From JALOOE01 sp964423545 (GTDB lineage: Bacteria > Chloroflexota > Anaerolineae > CG2-30-64-16), in the NCBI GenBank assembly GCA_964423545.1, contig CAYRFV010000054.1, positions 1 to 22,921 on the forward strand: a stretch of 22,921 nt of DNA. Reading direction: 5' to 3'. Positions 1 through 7,751 of the stretch are shown in pieces (position 1 is the first letter of the stretch; every line of letters starts with the position of its first letter). The notes beneath the pieces are model-generated. The model saw only the letters and a list, made by a program, of their open reading frames with translations, ran no database searches and had not been told where the DNA came from. The translations under genes were made by a program, and so were the position numbers.

Positions 1-530
1 CGCATCACGTCCGGGATCTCATGGAACGTGGACGGATAGACGGTGGAGTTGAACACCAGATAGAGCCCACCGACCTCGGTCACCATGTCGGTGATCTGCT
101 GGCGCAGCTCGTTCAGATCCGCTTCGGTCTTGGTTTTCCAATGCGGCCGGTTCTGATGACTGTCGATATGAACGGTGAAGCCGGCAAGCCCGGCCTTTTT
201 CATCTCACGCAGCAGCTCGGGCTTGAGCGCCAATGCGTTGGTGAGGATGATCGGCTTCAACCCGCTCTCGGCAATGTGCGCCACGATCTCCACGATCTGC
301 GGATGAATGAGCGGTTCGCCGCCCGCGATGGAGACGTTGTCGGGGTTGCGCCACTTCTTGAAGAAGGCGATCTCCTCCTTGATCTCCTCCAACGTCTTGT
401 GTCCGGTCATGCGCTGCCGGTAGCACCCCTCGCAGTAGATGTTGCACACATCGGTGATCTCCAGCCATGCGATGGGGTTGTCGTTCATCGACCATGGCAG
501 GCGGTACAGATCTCGTTTCTCCAGAGACAT
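1..530 (-). CDS. radical SAM domain protein, C-terminus beyond window
   Basis: Reading the minus strand from the ATG at 530, 176 complete codons stay open to the window edge, so only the N-terminal part is present. Residues about 30-37 carry the radical SAM cluster motif CNIYCEGC (CX3CX2C), which binds a [4Fe-4S] cluster and SAM. SIAGGEPLIHP (the GGE motif) and an ILTNA strand follow, as expected for the radical SAM barrel. The start is fixed by an AAGGAG ribosome binding site 8 bases upstream (plus-strand 539-544). The specific reaction cannot be told from this half. A C-terminal SPASM or other domain, if any, lies outside. It is the last gene seen of the minus-strand mevalonate kinase/UbiD block, 136 bases after the preceding gene, with a stem-loop in the gap. 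Confidence 0.85.
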   Translation of the reverse strand, partial: MSLEKRDLYRLPWSMNDNPIAWLEITDVCNIYCEGCYRQRMTGHKTLEEIKEEIAFFKKWRNPDNVSIAGGEPLIHPQIVEIVAHIAESGLKPIILTNALALKPELLREMKKAGLAGFTVHIDSHQNRPHWKTKTEADLNELRQQITDMVTEVGGLYLVFNSTVYPSTFHEIPDVM

Positions 531-577
531 GATTCCTCGCTCCTTTTCGTTGTGCACCCCATGCGCAGCGCGGAAGC

Positions 578-596
578 GCGCGGCAGGCTGCCGCGC
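578..596 (-). other. perfect 9-bp inverted repeat in intergenic gap (stem-loop)
   Basis: The arms GCGCGGCAG and CTGCCGCGC are separated by one base, giving an RNA hairpin of about 8 bp with a 3-nt loop in the 136-base gap between the coiled-coil gene and the radical SAM gene. No T-run follows on the minus strand, so a classical intrinsic terminator is unlikely. An mRNA stability or processing element is possible. Confidence 0.45.
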
Positions 597-666
597 TCTC
601 CCAGTCGCGTCCTATCGCCTCGAGATGCCAGCCTCCCGGCGATCGCTGCGACGCGTCCTGGCCTGC

Positions 667-1689
667 TCAAGGGGCGCTGCGATTGTCGCTCGACAGCCGC
701 GCTTTTCGCGCGACGATGTCTTCTGTCTGCTCCTCGCCCTCCGCTGCTTCGGGCGACGCTGCACTCCCGGTCCCCTGGTACGCCTCACTCAACGCCGACA
801 GCACGTCATTCAGACGCAGCACTTCCGCGTCGATCTCTTCGGCGATCCGTGCAGCCCGGGCGCTATCGATGTCCATGGCGTTGAGCACCTGCGTCTGTGA
901 GTAGATCGTGCCCATCGCCGCCAGTGTGTCATCCAGGTTCAGGCGCGTGCGGCGCATGAGCCGCGCCAATGTCTCAAGCTGCCGATACTGCTCTTCGTAG
1001 GCGCCTGCGGTGCGCGCGATCTGTGCGCACATCTCCGGGTCGGTCTCAAGCGCCGCCTGTCTGCGCAGGCGGTTGATCCGGTCGGGCACCTCCTTAAAAT
1101 CGCGGCGGAGGATGCCATCCCGCTCATAGGACGTCAGCCGGTCGGCGAGCTGGCCCACGCGCTCCTCCCAACTGGTCAGCTTCTGAAGCACATCCTTCAG
1201 GCGGTCGGCCAGAAGCCCAGCGCGCCGGCCCTTGATCAGCCCTTGGATCTGCTTGCGATACTCCGCAGCGCGCCTCCGGTATTCATCCGCGGGCCGGGCG
1301 TTCTTGTCAGGATACGGATCGAGGGGTTGGACGAGTGGACGCGCTGAGACCGACGCTGCAGTTGGCAGCGCCGGCGCGGCGCCGGCGGGCGCGTCCGCAG
1401 CCAGCGTCGTGCTGCGGGCCGTGGCCGCCTGCTGGGGCCGCGTCCAGGCGCCGGTCGAGGCAGACGCGCCTGCTTTCTGCTCCTCGCTCCTGGCGATGGC
1501 GGCAATGGCCAGCCCGATGATCAGGAGCGGTGCAAAGCAGAGCAGGCCGGTCATCGCCAGCCCACCCAGCAAGCTCACCACACCGCCGAACACCACGACG
1601 AGCACGATAAGCCCCAGGATCAAAGCAACCGGCAGCATGAAGATGGGGGGCAGGCCACCCCGTTGCCGCCGGCGTCGTCTATGAGACAC
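667..1689 (-). CDS. two-TM membrane-anchored coiled-coil protein, unknown function
   Basis: This 340-residue protein is not recognised as a named family. It opens with an Arg-rich stretch (HRRRRRQR), followed by two hydrophobic segments (about residues 15-65) that probably form a membrane hairpin. An Ala/Pro-rich low-complexity linker (about 70-125) comes next. The rest, to about residue 315, is a long charged helical region rich in Arg, Glu, Leu and Ala, consistent with a coiled coil, ending in an acidic tail. The start chosen is the GTG at 1689, because GGAGG lies 5 bases upstream. The in-frame ATG at 1752 would overlap the UbiD gene by 52 bases and has no better site. The gap to the UbiD stop is 11 bases, so the two are probably co-transcribed. 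A role in envelope organisation or as a scaffold is only a guess. Confidence 0.7.
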   Translation of the reverse strand: MSHRRRRRQRGGLPPIFMLPVALILGLIVLVVVFGGVVSLLGGLAMTGLLCFAPLLIIGLAIAAIARSEEQKAGASASTGAWTRPQQAATARSTTLAADAPAGAAPALPTAASVSARPLVQPLDPYPDKNARPADEYRRRAAEYRKQIQGLIKGRRAGLLADRLKDVLQKLTSWEERVGQLADRLTSYERDGILRRDFKEVPDRINRLRRQAALETDPEMCAQIARTAGAYEEQYRQLETLARLMRRTRLNLDDTLAAMGTIYSQTQVLNAMDIDSARAARIAEEIDAEVLRLNDVLSALSEAYQGTGSAASPEAAEGEEQTEDIVARKARLSSDNRSAP

Positions 1690-1700
1690 GCCTCCTCCGC

Positions 1701-3044
1701 CTATACGCGCCTGTATGCCTCTGGATCGCGGGGCCCCGCCGGTGAATCCCAAGGGACTGTCGCATCCAACCCCATCTTCGCCGTCCGGCTCTTCTGTCCC
1801 GGCGCATGGTGCGCCGATGGATCGAGCGAACTCGACGGCTGATCAACAAGCACGACCAGATCGCGATCCGCTTGAAAGCGCGTCGCTATAGCCCATTCTA
1901 CGTCATTCGGGTCAAAAAGATTCACATCCTCGTCCACAATCACGACATGTTTGAGCGAACCATGGCCGCGGAACGCAGCCTCGATGGCGCGGCGCCCATC
2001 GTCTGGCGTCTGCTTGGCAATCTGCACCACCGCATGCAACCATGATGCGCCGCCGGGTGTGATGTGCACATTGCGGCACGGCGTCACGCGGTTCACCTCG
2101 GCATAGATCGTGGGCTCGCGCGGCATCCCCATCAGCAGGCGGTGCTCCAGCCGACCCGGCAAGAGCGCCTGATAGATGGCATCGCGACGATGCGTCACCC
2201 GGTCGATCTCGATAACCGGCTGTTGCCGCACGAAGTCGTACGTGCCGGTGAGATCGACGAACGGCCCCTCGGCGACAAGCTGCCTGGTGATGCGTCCCTC
2301 CAGCACGAACTCGGCTTCGGCCGGCACGCGGATGCCGTTGGCGCAGACCGCCAGCGGCGTCGGCGCGAGCGCCTGGGCGATGGTCATCTCGTCCACGCCG
2401 GGCGGAGGCGCCATCGATGCAGCGAGAAGCACGTGCAGCGGCAGACCAATGCAGATCGCCACGGGCAGCCCCCCCGGCCCTGCTTTGCGCCAGGCGGCGT
2501 CGACGCCACGGCGCTCGACCAGCCGGGCGGCAAGCTGTGCACCACTCAACCGCAGCAACCGGTGGTACGACGCGTTCGGGCCGGTGTCCGGGTCATCGAT
2601 GAAGGCCACTGCCGCCGAGGCATACGCACCGCCGTCGCTCGCATAGTGCGTCAGGAAAGGGAGCGCCAGCAGATCGACCGCGGGCTCAACGATCTCCTGG
2701 CAGGGTGCGAGGCGCTCAGATCCCAACAGGTTTTCGGTTGGCTGTCCGGGTTGCGTCCAGAGGGCTAACGGCTGCGGTGCAGCCAGCGCTTCCGCCAGGC
2801 GGAAGATCACCTGACCGGCCGTCGCATCAAGGGCTAACCCGAAATAGCGCCGATCGGAACAGACGCCGATCACAACGGGGTATGCGCTGCCCTTGACACG
2901 CGTGAACAGCAAGGGCCGGCCGTCCAACTCCGCAGCGATGCGGGCGACCTCCAGATAGGGGTCGACCTCGCGATCGATAGTGTGCAGGAAGCCCTTCGCT
3001 GCTGCGGCAGAGATGAAGGCGTGCAGGTCCATGCCGGGCTGCAT
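1701..3044 (-). CDS. UbiD-family decarboxylase (candidate trans-anhydromevalonate 5-phosphate decarboxylase)
   Basis: This 447-residue UbiD-family protein is complete. UbiD enzymes use prenylated FMN (made by UbiX) and a divalent metal for reversible non-oxidative decarboxylation. Visible signatures are N157-x4-R162 (GPNASYHR), which aligns by eye with the Asn/Arg pair near prFMN; EGPFVD (E259, D264), corresponding to the catalytic Glu region (usually EGPFGE); LMGMPREP; HITPGGASWLHAV; SLKHVVIVDEDV; and SSSLDPS followed by TAKMGLDAT. The GPFVDLTGTYD form resembles archaeal members more than E. coli UbiD as I remember them. The gene begins inside the mevalonate kinase stop codon (TGATG), with AGGTGG just upstream, so the two are translationally coupled. 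That context favours the isoprenoid step in which anhydromevalonate phosphate is decarboxylated to isopentenyl phosphate. A menaquinone or aromatic-acid decarboxylase is the alternative. Family assignment is firm; the substrate is inferred. Confidence 0.88.
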   Translation of the reverse strand: MQPGMDLHAFISAAAAKGFLHTIDREVDPYLEVARIAAELDGRPLLFTRVKGSAYPVVIGVCSDRRYFGLALDATAGQVIFRLAEALAAPQPLALWTQPGQPTENLLGSERLAPCQEIVEPAVDLLALPFLTHYASDGGAYASAAVAFIDDPDTGPNASYHRLLRLSGAQLAARLVERRGVDAAWRKAGPGGLPVAICIGLPLHVLLAASMAPPPGVDEMTIAQALAPTPLAVCANGIRVPAEAEFVLEGRITRQLVAEGPFVDLTGTYDFVRQQPVIEIDRVTHRRDAIYQALLPGRLEHRLLMGMPREPTIYAEVNRVTPCRNVHITPGGASWLHAVVQIAKQTPDDGRRAIEAAFRGHGSLKHVVIVDEDVNLFDPNDVEWAIATRFQADRDLVVLVDQPSSSLDPSAHHAPGQKSRTAKMGLDATVPWDSPAGPRDPEAYRRV

Positions 3045-4054
3045 CAGCCACCTACTTTCGTTACGATGACGTTCACTGCGCCCCCAGCAAGCAGACTGCG
3101 GGCGACCCTGCTCGCGGCTTCCTCATCGACCAGTGCAATCATGTTGCCCCCGCGGCCGCCGCCGGAGAGCTTCGCGCCGAGCGCGCCGGCCGTCCGCGCC
3201 GCCACGACCAACGCGTCCAGCTCAGGGCAGGAAACGCCGATCTGCTGCAACAGCGAGTGGTTGGCATCCATCAGCGGGCCAAGCGCGGCGACCTCACCCG
3301 CCGAGATTGCCGCTCGCGCCGCTTCGACCACCCTCGCGATGCGGTCGAAGAGCGCCTCGCAGGACGCGGGATCTTGCTGCCAGGCGGCCCGCACGTCGCC
3401 GACAGTGATCCTGGTCGGGCTGCGGATGCCCGTGTCGGCAATTGCGAGCCAGAACGGCTGGCCGATCGGCAAAGGCTGGGGCGGCTGTCCGCGCAGGAAG
3501 TATACCGGCCGGTTGGTTGCGATCACCGTGTTATCGATGCCGCTGGGCGTGCCATGATGCAGCTTCTCGACCTCGTAGACCAGGGCAGACACCTCGGCCG
3601 GAGACAGCAACGGGCTGGCTTCGCTCCCCTCAAGCTGCGGCGCCGGCGACCGGGCGCTGTCCCGAGCCGCCAGCCTGTGGGCCCCGTGCTGTGCTGCGTC
3701 CGCCAGCGCGCGCACAATCGCAGCAGACACAGCCGCACCGCTGCCCATGCCGCTGGCCACAGGAATCGTCGAGTGCACGATCAGCCGCCAGTCGGGTTCG
3801 GACAACCCCAAGCAGGCCAGCGTCAGGCGGGCGGCAGCCGCCAGCGGCTGATCGACCGGCGCATCTCGCAGCGCAACCTGCTGGCCCAGGTCCGCTGCCA
3901 GGATCGTCAGGCCGACGCCGCGAGGAGCATCCTCAACCACGGCCGCGGCCTGCACCTGAGTCACCGGTACGGCCAGCGCGGGCCGGCCATAGACTACGGC
4001 ATGCTCACCGAACAGAATCACTTTGCCCGGCGCGGTCCCCCGGCCCAGGATCAC
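3044..4054 (-). CDS. mvk: mevalonate kinase (GHMP kinase family)
   Basis: Predicted to phosphorylate mevalonate to mevalonate 5-phosphate with ATP in the cytoplasm. Numbered from the chosen start (336 aa), the three GHMP motifs are present: APGKVILFGEHAVVYG (residues 8-23, with Lys11 and Glu17), IPVASGMGSGAA (97-108, the ATP loop) and KLSGGGRGGN (295-304). HHGTPSGIDNT (167-176) is typical of mevalonate kinases and supplies the catalytic Asp174. An Ala/Ser-rich insert lies at about 121-151. The GTG at 4054 is preferred because GAGG sits 8 bases upstream and a TATACT promoter at 4082-4077 would start the transcript near 4070. The in-frame ATG at 4192 lies upstream of that promoter and inside the neighbour's promoter. 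The GTG at 4063 is a possible alternative. The UbiD decarboxylase follows with a one-base overlap. Confidence 0.9.
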   Translation of the reverse strand: MILGRGTAPGKVILFGEHAVVYGRPALAVPVTQVQAAAVVEDAPRGVGLTILAADLGQQVALRDAPVDQPLAAAARLTLACLGLSEPDWRLIVHSTIPVASGMGSGAAVSAAIVRALADAAQHGAHRLAARDSARSPAPQLEGSEASPLLSPAEVSALVYEVEKLHHGTPSGIDNTVIATNRPVYFLRGQPPQPLPIGQPFWLAIADTGIRSPTRITVGDVRAAWQQDPASCEALFDRIARVVEAARAAISAGEVAALGPLMDANHSLLQQIGVSCPELDALVVAARTAGALGAKLSGGGRGGNMIALVDEEAASRVARSLLAGGAVNVIVTKVGG

Positions 4055-4076
4055 GGTCTGCACCTCACTAGCGCCG

Positions 4077-4106
4077 AGTATAGCACGCGAATGGATCAGG
4101 GAACAA
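4077..4106 (-). promoter_or_regulatory. promoter of the mevalonate kinase/UbiD block
   Basis: On the minus strand TTGTTC (4106-4101) is followed after 18 bases by a strong -10 box TATACT (4082-4077). Transcription would start near 4070, leaving a very short leader that contains only the GAGG ribosome binding site before the GTG at 4054. Confidence 0.55.
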
Positions 4107-4144
4107 GTCGACGCGGAGCCAAGGGCAAACTGACCGAACGCCTT

Positions 4145-4198
4145 GAGCCAGTGCTTGAGCCAGTGTGACAGAGGGAGCAGAGTATGGTACACTGGCTC
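4145..4198. promoter_or_regulatory. three-copy GAGCCAGTG operator-like repeat over the asnS promoter
   Basis: GAGCCAGTG occurs at 4145-4153 and again exactly 12 bases on at 4157-4165. Its perfect inverse, CACTGGCTC, is at 4190-4198. The inner pair extends to 10 bp (GAGCCAGTGT/ACACTGGCTC). The inner inverted pair overlaps the -35 box and the -10 box of the asnS promoter, a layout expected for a repressor or activator site. No known regulator is assigned. Confidence 0.4.
4165..4193 (+). promoter_or_regulatory. asnS promoter
   Basis: GTGACA (4165-4170) and TACACT (4188-4193) are separated by 17 bases, a good sigma-70-type fit. The transcript would start near 4200 and carry a leader of about 28 bases with GGAG before the ATG at 4229. 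Confidence 0.5.
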
Positions 4199-4228
4199 TC
4201 ATGCACAACGCATCACGGAGCATGCGAC

Positions 4229-5575
4229 ATGGCTGATATCATCCGTATCGAACACATTGCCGGGTACGACGGGCAGGAAGTCACTTTGCGCGGGTGGCTT
4301 CAGCTCAAGACAGGCAAAGGCAAGCTGCAGTTCCTGCGCGTGCGAGACGGCACAGGCATTATTCAGGCCGTGGTGTTTCGGGGCAACGTCTCAGAGGAGG
4401 CTTTCGAGGCCGCCAAGCGCGTATCGCTCGAGTCGTCGCTCATCGTCACAGGCGTGGTGAAAGCCGACCCGCGCGCGCCGGGCGTCCCCGGCGGCTATGA
4501 GCTGGACGTGCGCGATCTGTGCGTGGTGCAGGAGGCCGGCGAAGACTATCCGATCGGCCCGAAGGAGCACGGCGTGGAGTTCCTGATGGACAACCGCCAC
4601 TTGTGGCTCCGCTCCAACCGCCAATGGGCCATCCTGCGCATCCGGGCAACGATCGTCAAAGCAATGCGCGATTGGTTGGATGACAACGGTTTCATTTTGG
4701 TGGACACGCCGATCCTGACCCCGGCTGCCGCAGAGGGCACAACGACCCTTTTCCAGACCGATTTCCACGGCACGCCCGCCTTCCTGGCGCAGACCGGGCA
4801 GTTGTACAATGAAGCCAACATCTTCGCGTTCGGCAGGGTGTACTGCTTCGGGCCCACTTTCCGCGCCGAGAAGAGCAAGACGCGCCGCCACCTGCAGGAA
4901 TTCTGGATGGTCGAGCCGGAGATCGCCTGGTGCAAGCTGGAAGACCTTCTCGAGATCGAGGAGCAGTATGTCAGCTACATCGTGCAGACCACCCTGCGCG
5001 AGCGCGCCGCCGAGCTGAAGGCGTTGGAACGCGACACGACGCACCTGGAGAAGGTGGCTCCGCCTTTTCCGCGCATCAGTTACGATGCGGCCGTGGAAAT
5101 GATCAACAACGCGGCCGCTCGCGGCGTCACGACGCCGCCGCACGACGAGCCGCTGCCCTCCATCGCGTGGGGGGACGATTTCGGCTCGCCGCACGAAACG
5201 TTTGTCGCCTCGCAGTTCGACAAGCCGGTCTTCGTGCACCACTATCCGAGCGCCGTTAAGGCGTTCTACATGGAGCCGGAACCGGGCCGGTCCGAAGTGT
5301 GTCGCTCGTCTGATCTGCTGGCGCCCGAGGGTTACGGCGAGATCATCGGCGGCTCCGAGCGGATGAGCGACGCAGAGATGCTGCTGGCGGCCATCGATCG
5401 CCATCACCTGCCGCGCGAGCCGTATCAATGGTACATCGACCTGCGCCGCTACGGCTCGGTGCCGCACAGCGGGTTCGGCCTGGGCGTCGAGCGCACCGTG
5501 TCATGGATCTGCGGCCTGGATCATATTCGAGAGACGATCGCGTTTCCTCGCATGCTGGGCCGGCTCAATCCGTGA
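4229..5575 (+). CDS. asnS: asparaginyl-tRNA synthetase
   Basis: This class II aminoacyl-tRNA synthetase of 448 aa charges tRNA-Asn with asparagine. An N-terminal OB-fold anticodon-binding domain (about residues 1-110, VTLRGWLQLKT and FLRVRDGTGIIQAVV) precedes the catalytic core. KEHGVEFLMDNRHLWLRS is typical of AsnRS. Motif 2 is FRAEKSKTRRHLQEFWMVEPE, a middle segment carries VKAFYMEPEP, and the C-terminal motif 3 reads GFGLGVERTVSW. The ending HIRETIAFPRMLGR also recalls archaeal AspRS, but the core signatures and NRHLWLRS fit AsnRS. The ATG at 4229 is chosen because GGAG lies 8 bases upstream. An in-frame ATG-like start further up (4184) falls within the promoter. Presence of asnS implies direct charging of tRNA-Asn rather than sole reliance on the amidotransferase route. 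Confidence 0.93.
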   Translation: MADIIRIEHIAGYDGQEVTLRGWLQLKTGKGKLQFLRVRDGTGIIQAVVFRGNVSEEAFEAAKRVSLESSLIVTGVVKADPRAPGVPGGYELDVRDLCVVQEAGEDYPIGPKEHGVEFLMDNRHLWLRSNRQWAILRIRATIVKAMRDWLDDNGFILVDTPILTPAAAEGTTTLFQTDFHGTPAFLAQTGQLYNEANIFAFGRVYCFGPTFRAEKSKTRRHLQEFWMVEPEIAWCKLEDLLEIEEQYVSYIVQTTLRERAAELKALERDTTHLEKVAPPFPRISYDAAVEMINNAAARGVTTPPHDEPLPSIAWGDDFGSPHETFVASQFDKPVFVHHYPSAVKAFYMEPEPGRSEVCRSSDLLAPEGYGEIIGGSERMSDAEMLLAAIDRHHLPREPYQWYIDLRRYGSVPHSGFGLGVERTVSWICGLDHIRETIAFPRMLGRLNP

Positions 5576-5584
5576 GACGTCAGA

Positions 5585-5633
5585 CGTGAAGCGCCTTGGC
5601 CCGCGCCTTGCCGGTGCGCCAAGAAGCGTCACG
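5585..5633 (+). other. intergenic stem-loop between asnS and the sugar-phosphate transferase
   Basis: CTTGGC (5595-5600) pairs with GCCAAG (5618-5623). Inside it GCGCC (5603-5607) pairs with GGTGC (5613-5617, one G-U) around a 5-nt loop, with a 2-nt bulge. Outer CGTGA/TCACG arms add weaker pairing. No T-run follows, so it could be a Rho-type or attenuating terminator, or an RNA processing site. Confidence 0.45.
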
Positions 5634-5677
5634 CGACAGGCTTGGCGCCCGACCCAATTCCGCTCGGAGCCGGCTCT

Positions 5678-6733
5678 TTGTCGTCAGGTCCGTTTCTTCC
5701 TGCCTTCCTGCTCATCTTCCTGATCGCCGCTGTCGTCAGCGCCGCGGTGACGCCGGCGGCGCGGCGGCTGGGCGAGCGCTTGGGCTGGGTTGATCGCCCC
5801 GGCGGGCGTCGCAAGCACCAAGGGGCGATCTCCAGGCTGGGCGGGATTGCCCTCTATGCGGGTTTCAGCGTCGCCGTGCTGGCAACGCTGCTGCTGCCTG
5901 AGACCTGGTTCCCGCCCCGACTCGATCCCAACGAGTGGCTCCGCCTCACCGGGCTGCTGACCGGCACGACGGCGGCCTTTCTGTTCGGCCTGTCGGATGA
6001 TCGATTTCAGTTTTCCAGCCGGCCGCAGTACATCGCCCAGCTCCTGCTGTCTGTGATTGCCATCGGTTTCATCATCTTCATCGAACGGATCAGCAACCCG
6101 CTCGGCCCCGGACAGATCGTGTTCCCGTGGCCCATCGTCTGGGGATTGACGATCTTCTGGTTCATGGGCATGATCAACACCGTCAACTGGCTGGATGGGT
6201 TGGATGGGCTGGCGGCAAGCGTTTCGGCGATCCTCGCAGCCTTCCTCGTCATTCACATGATTCGCGAGGGGCAACTCAGCGTAGCGCTGCTGCCGGCGGC
6301 GCTGCTGGGCGCAGTGTTGGGGTTCCTGCCGTACAACATCAATCCGGCGCGCGTCTTCATGGGCAGCGGCGGCTCATATTTCCTGGGATGGGCGCTGGCT
6401 GCGCTGGCCATCATCGGCGGCGCAAAGGTTGCAACTGTGCTGCTCGTCATGAGCTTGCCGATTCTCGACGTGGCGTGGCTGATCTATGATCGCCGAAGAC
6501 GGGGCGTCAGTGCGGGGCACAGCGCGCGCGATCATCTGCACTACCGCCTGCTCGACATCGGCTTCTCCGAGCGACAGATCGTATTGGGGTACTGCGTATT
6601 CTGCGCAGCCTGCGGTGTGCTGGCGCTGGGGTTAGGCTCGCGGCAGTTCAAGCTGGCGGCGCTGCTCGTGCTGGCCGCCATGGTGCTGGCGGTGTTAGCC
6701 TGGGTGAGCAAACAACCGGCGCGCGGCGAATGA
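5678..6733 (+). CDS. WecA/TagO-like undecaprenyl-phosphate sugar-1-phosphate transferase
   Basis: This polytopic membrane enzyme (351 aa) transfers a sugar-1-phosphate (typically GlcNAc-1-P) from a UDP-sugar to undecaprenyl phosphate, starting cell-wall or surface glycan synthesis. About ten hydrophobic segments are visible. Family motifs are SDD (residues 106-108), NTVNWLDGLDGL (167-178), a PYNINPARVFMGSGG loop (218-232) and the basic cytoplasmic loop RRRR...HSARDHLHYRLLDIG. Many relatives have MGD in the third motif, whereas here it is MGS, which I recall as common in Chloroflexota. The TTG at 5678 has GGAG 8 bases upstream. The longer TTG start at 5642 lacks a ribosome binding site. It follows asnS by about 100 bases and is convergent with the GT2 gene, which may act on the same lipid carriers. 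Confidence 0.87.
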   Translation: MSSGPFLPAFLLIFLIAAVVSAAVTPAARRLGERLGWVDRPGGRRKHQGAISRLGGIALYAGFSVAVLATLLLPETWFPPRLDPNEWLRLTGLLTGTTAAFLFGLSDDRFQFSSRPQYIAQLLLSVIAIGFIIFIERISNPLGPGQIVFPWPIVWGLTIFWFMGMINTVNWLDGLDGLAASVSAILAAFLVIHMIREGQLSVALLPAALLGAVLGFLPYNINPARVFMGSGGSYFLGWALAALAIIGGAKVATVLLVMSLPILDVAWLIYDRRRRGVSAGHSARDHLHYRLLDIGFSERQIVLGYCVFCAACGVLALGLGSRQFKLAALLVLAAMVLAVLAWVSKQPARGE

Positions 6734-6764
6734 ATGGGGCGCGCGCCATGGACGAAGTGCGGCT

Positions 6765-7739
6765 TCAGCCGTCGCGACCCGTTTCCCCCGCCTCGTTTGC
6801 CGCGAAACCCAACGCCTCCCGCACGATGTAGAGCGGCCGCCCTTTTACCTCGTCGTAGATTCGTCCCAGGTACTCCCCGATGATCCCCAAGCAGATGAGC
6901 TGCACACCACCGAGAAAGAGGACACTGACCAGGGTCGTCGCCTGTCCGTAGAACGCCTGGCTGCCGGAGAGACGCAAGATGATCGTGGCCAGGATGCCCA
7001 ACACGGCCAGGCCGGCCGAGATGAACCCGACATACATCGCCAGTTGGAGCGGCAGATACGAGAAGGAGGTGATGCCGTCAAGGGCGAACTTGACCATCTT
7101 CTTGAGCGGGTACTTCGTCTCGCCGGCATAGCGTTCGGCGCGCGCGTACTTGACGCCAGTCTGTCGAAAGCCCACCCAAACCGACATCCCGCGCATGAAG
7201 CGGTGATGCTCTCGCATCTGCTTGAGCGCATTCACCACCTTGCGATCCATCAGGCGGAAATCGCCGGTGTCCATCGGGATGTTGATGTCGGTGATCTGGT
7301 AGATGATGCGGTAGAACGCCTTTGCCGTAACCTCTTTGAACCAGGTCTCGCCCTTACGCTCGCCGCGCACGGCATAGACCACCTCGAAGCCTTCGCGCCA
7401 CCTGGCAAGCAGGTCAAGGATCACCTCCGGCGGATCCTGCAAGTCCGCATCGATGATGACCACGGCGTCGCCTCGGGCGTAGTCCGTGCCGGCAGTGATG
7501 GCGATCTGGTGCCCGAAATTGCGGGCGAAGTCGACCACCTTGACGCGCGGATCTCGCTCGCGCAGCTCGCGCATGATCTGCGGTGAGCGGTCGCGACTGC
7601 CATCGTTGATCAGCACCAGCTCCCAAGACAGTTGAGCGCCGTCAAGCACCTGGCTGAGACGACGATACAGCTCGGGCAAGATCGCCTCTTCATTGAAGAC
7701 AGGCGCCACCACCGATAAGGTCGGACGATCGGTTGCCAT
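6765..7739 (-). CDS. GT2 family polyprenyl-phosphate glycosyltransferase (GtrB/ArnC/DPM1-like)
   Basis: Probably transfers a sugar from a nucleotide sugar to polyprenyl phosphate at the inner face of the membrane. The 324-aa protein has an N-terminal GT-A domain starting LSVVAPVFNEE, with INDGSRD at 44-50 and the metal-binding DADLQDPP (97-104). DTGDFRLMDRKV at about 177-188 is typical of the DPM1/GtrB type. Two C-terminal transmembrane helices (about 230-255 and 265-290) are followed by the YLGRIYDEVKGRPLY tail common to this family. GAGGAG lies 8 bases before the ATG. It is the last gene of the minus-strand block, 12 bases after the metallo-hydrolase stop, and is convergent with the WecA-like gene. 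The sugar donor cannot be told. Confidence 0.9.
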   Translation of the reverse strand: MATDRPTLSVVAPVFNEEAILPELYRRLSQVLDGAQLSWELVLINDGSRDRSPQIMRELRERDPRVKVVDFARNFGHQIAITAGTDYARGDAVVIIDADLQDPPEVILDLLARWREGFEVVYAVRGERKGETWFKEVTAKAFYRIIYQITDINIPMDTGDFRLMDRKVVNALKQMREHHRFMRGMSVWVGFRQTGVKYARAERYAGETKYPLKKMVKFALDGITSFSYLPLQLAMYVGFISAGLAVLGILATIILRLSGSQAFYGQATTLVSVLFLGGVQLICLGIIGEYLGRIYDEVKGRPLYIVREALGFAANEAGETGRDG

Positions 7740-7751
7740 CGGATCGACTCC

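Noticed and set aside
4055..4192. N-terminal extension of mevalonate kinase to an ATG at 4192
   Set aside because: The extension lies upstream of the kinase's own -10 box, overlaps the asnS promoter and resembles no kinase sequence.
4391..5467. 358-codon open frame on the minus strand
   Set aside because: Antisense to asnS, no family features, no ribosome binding site or promoter.
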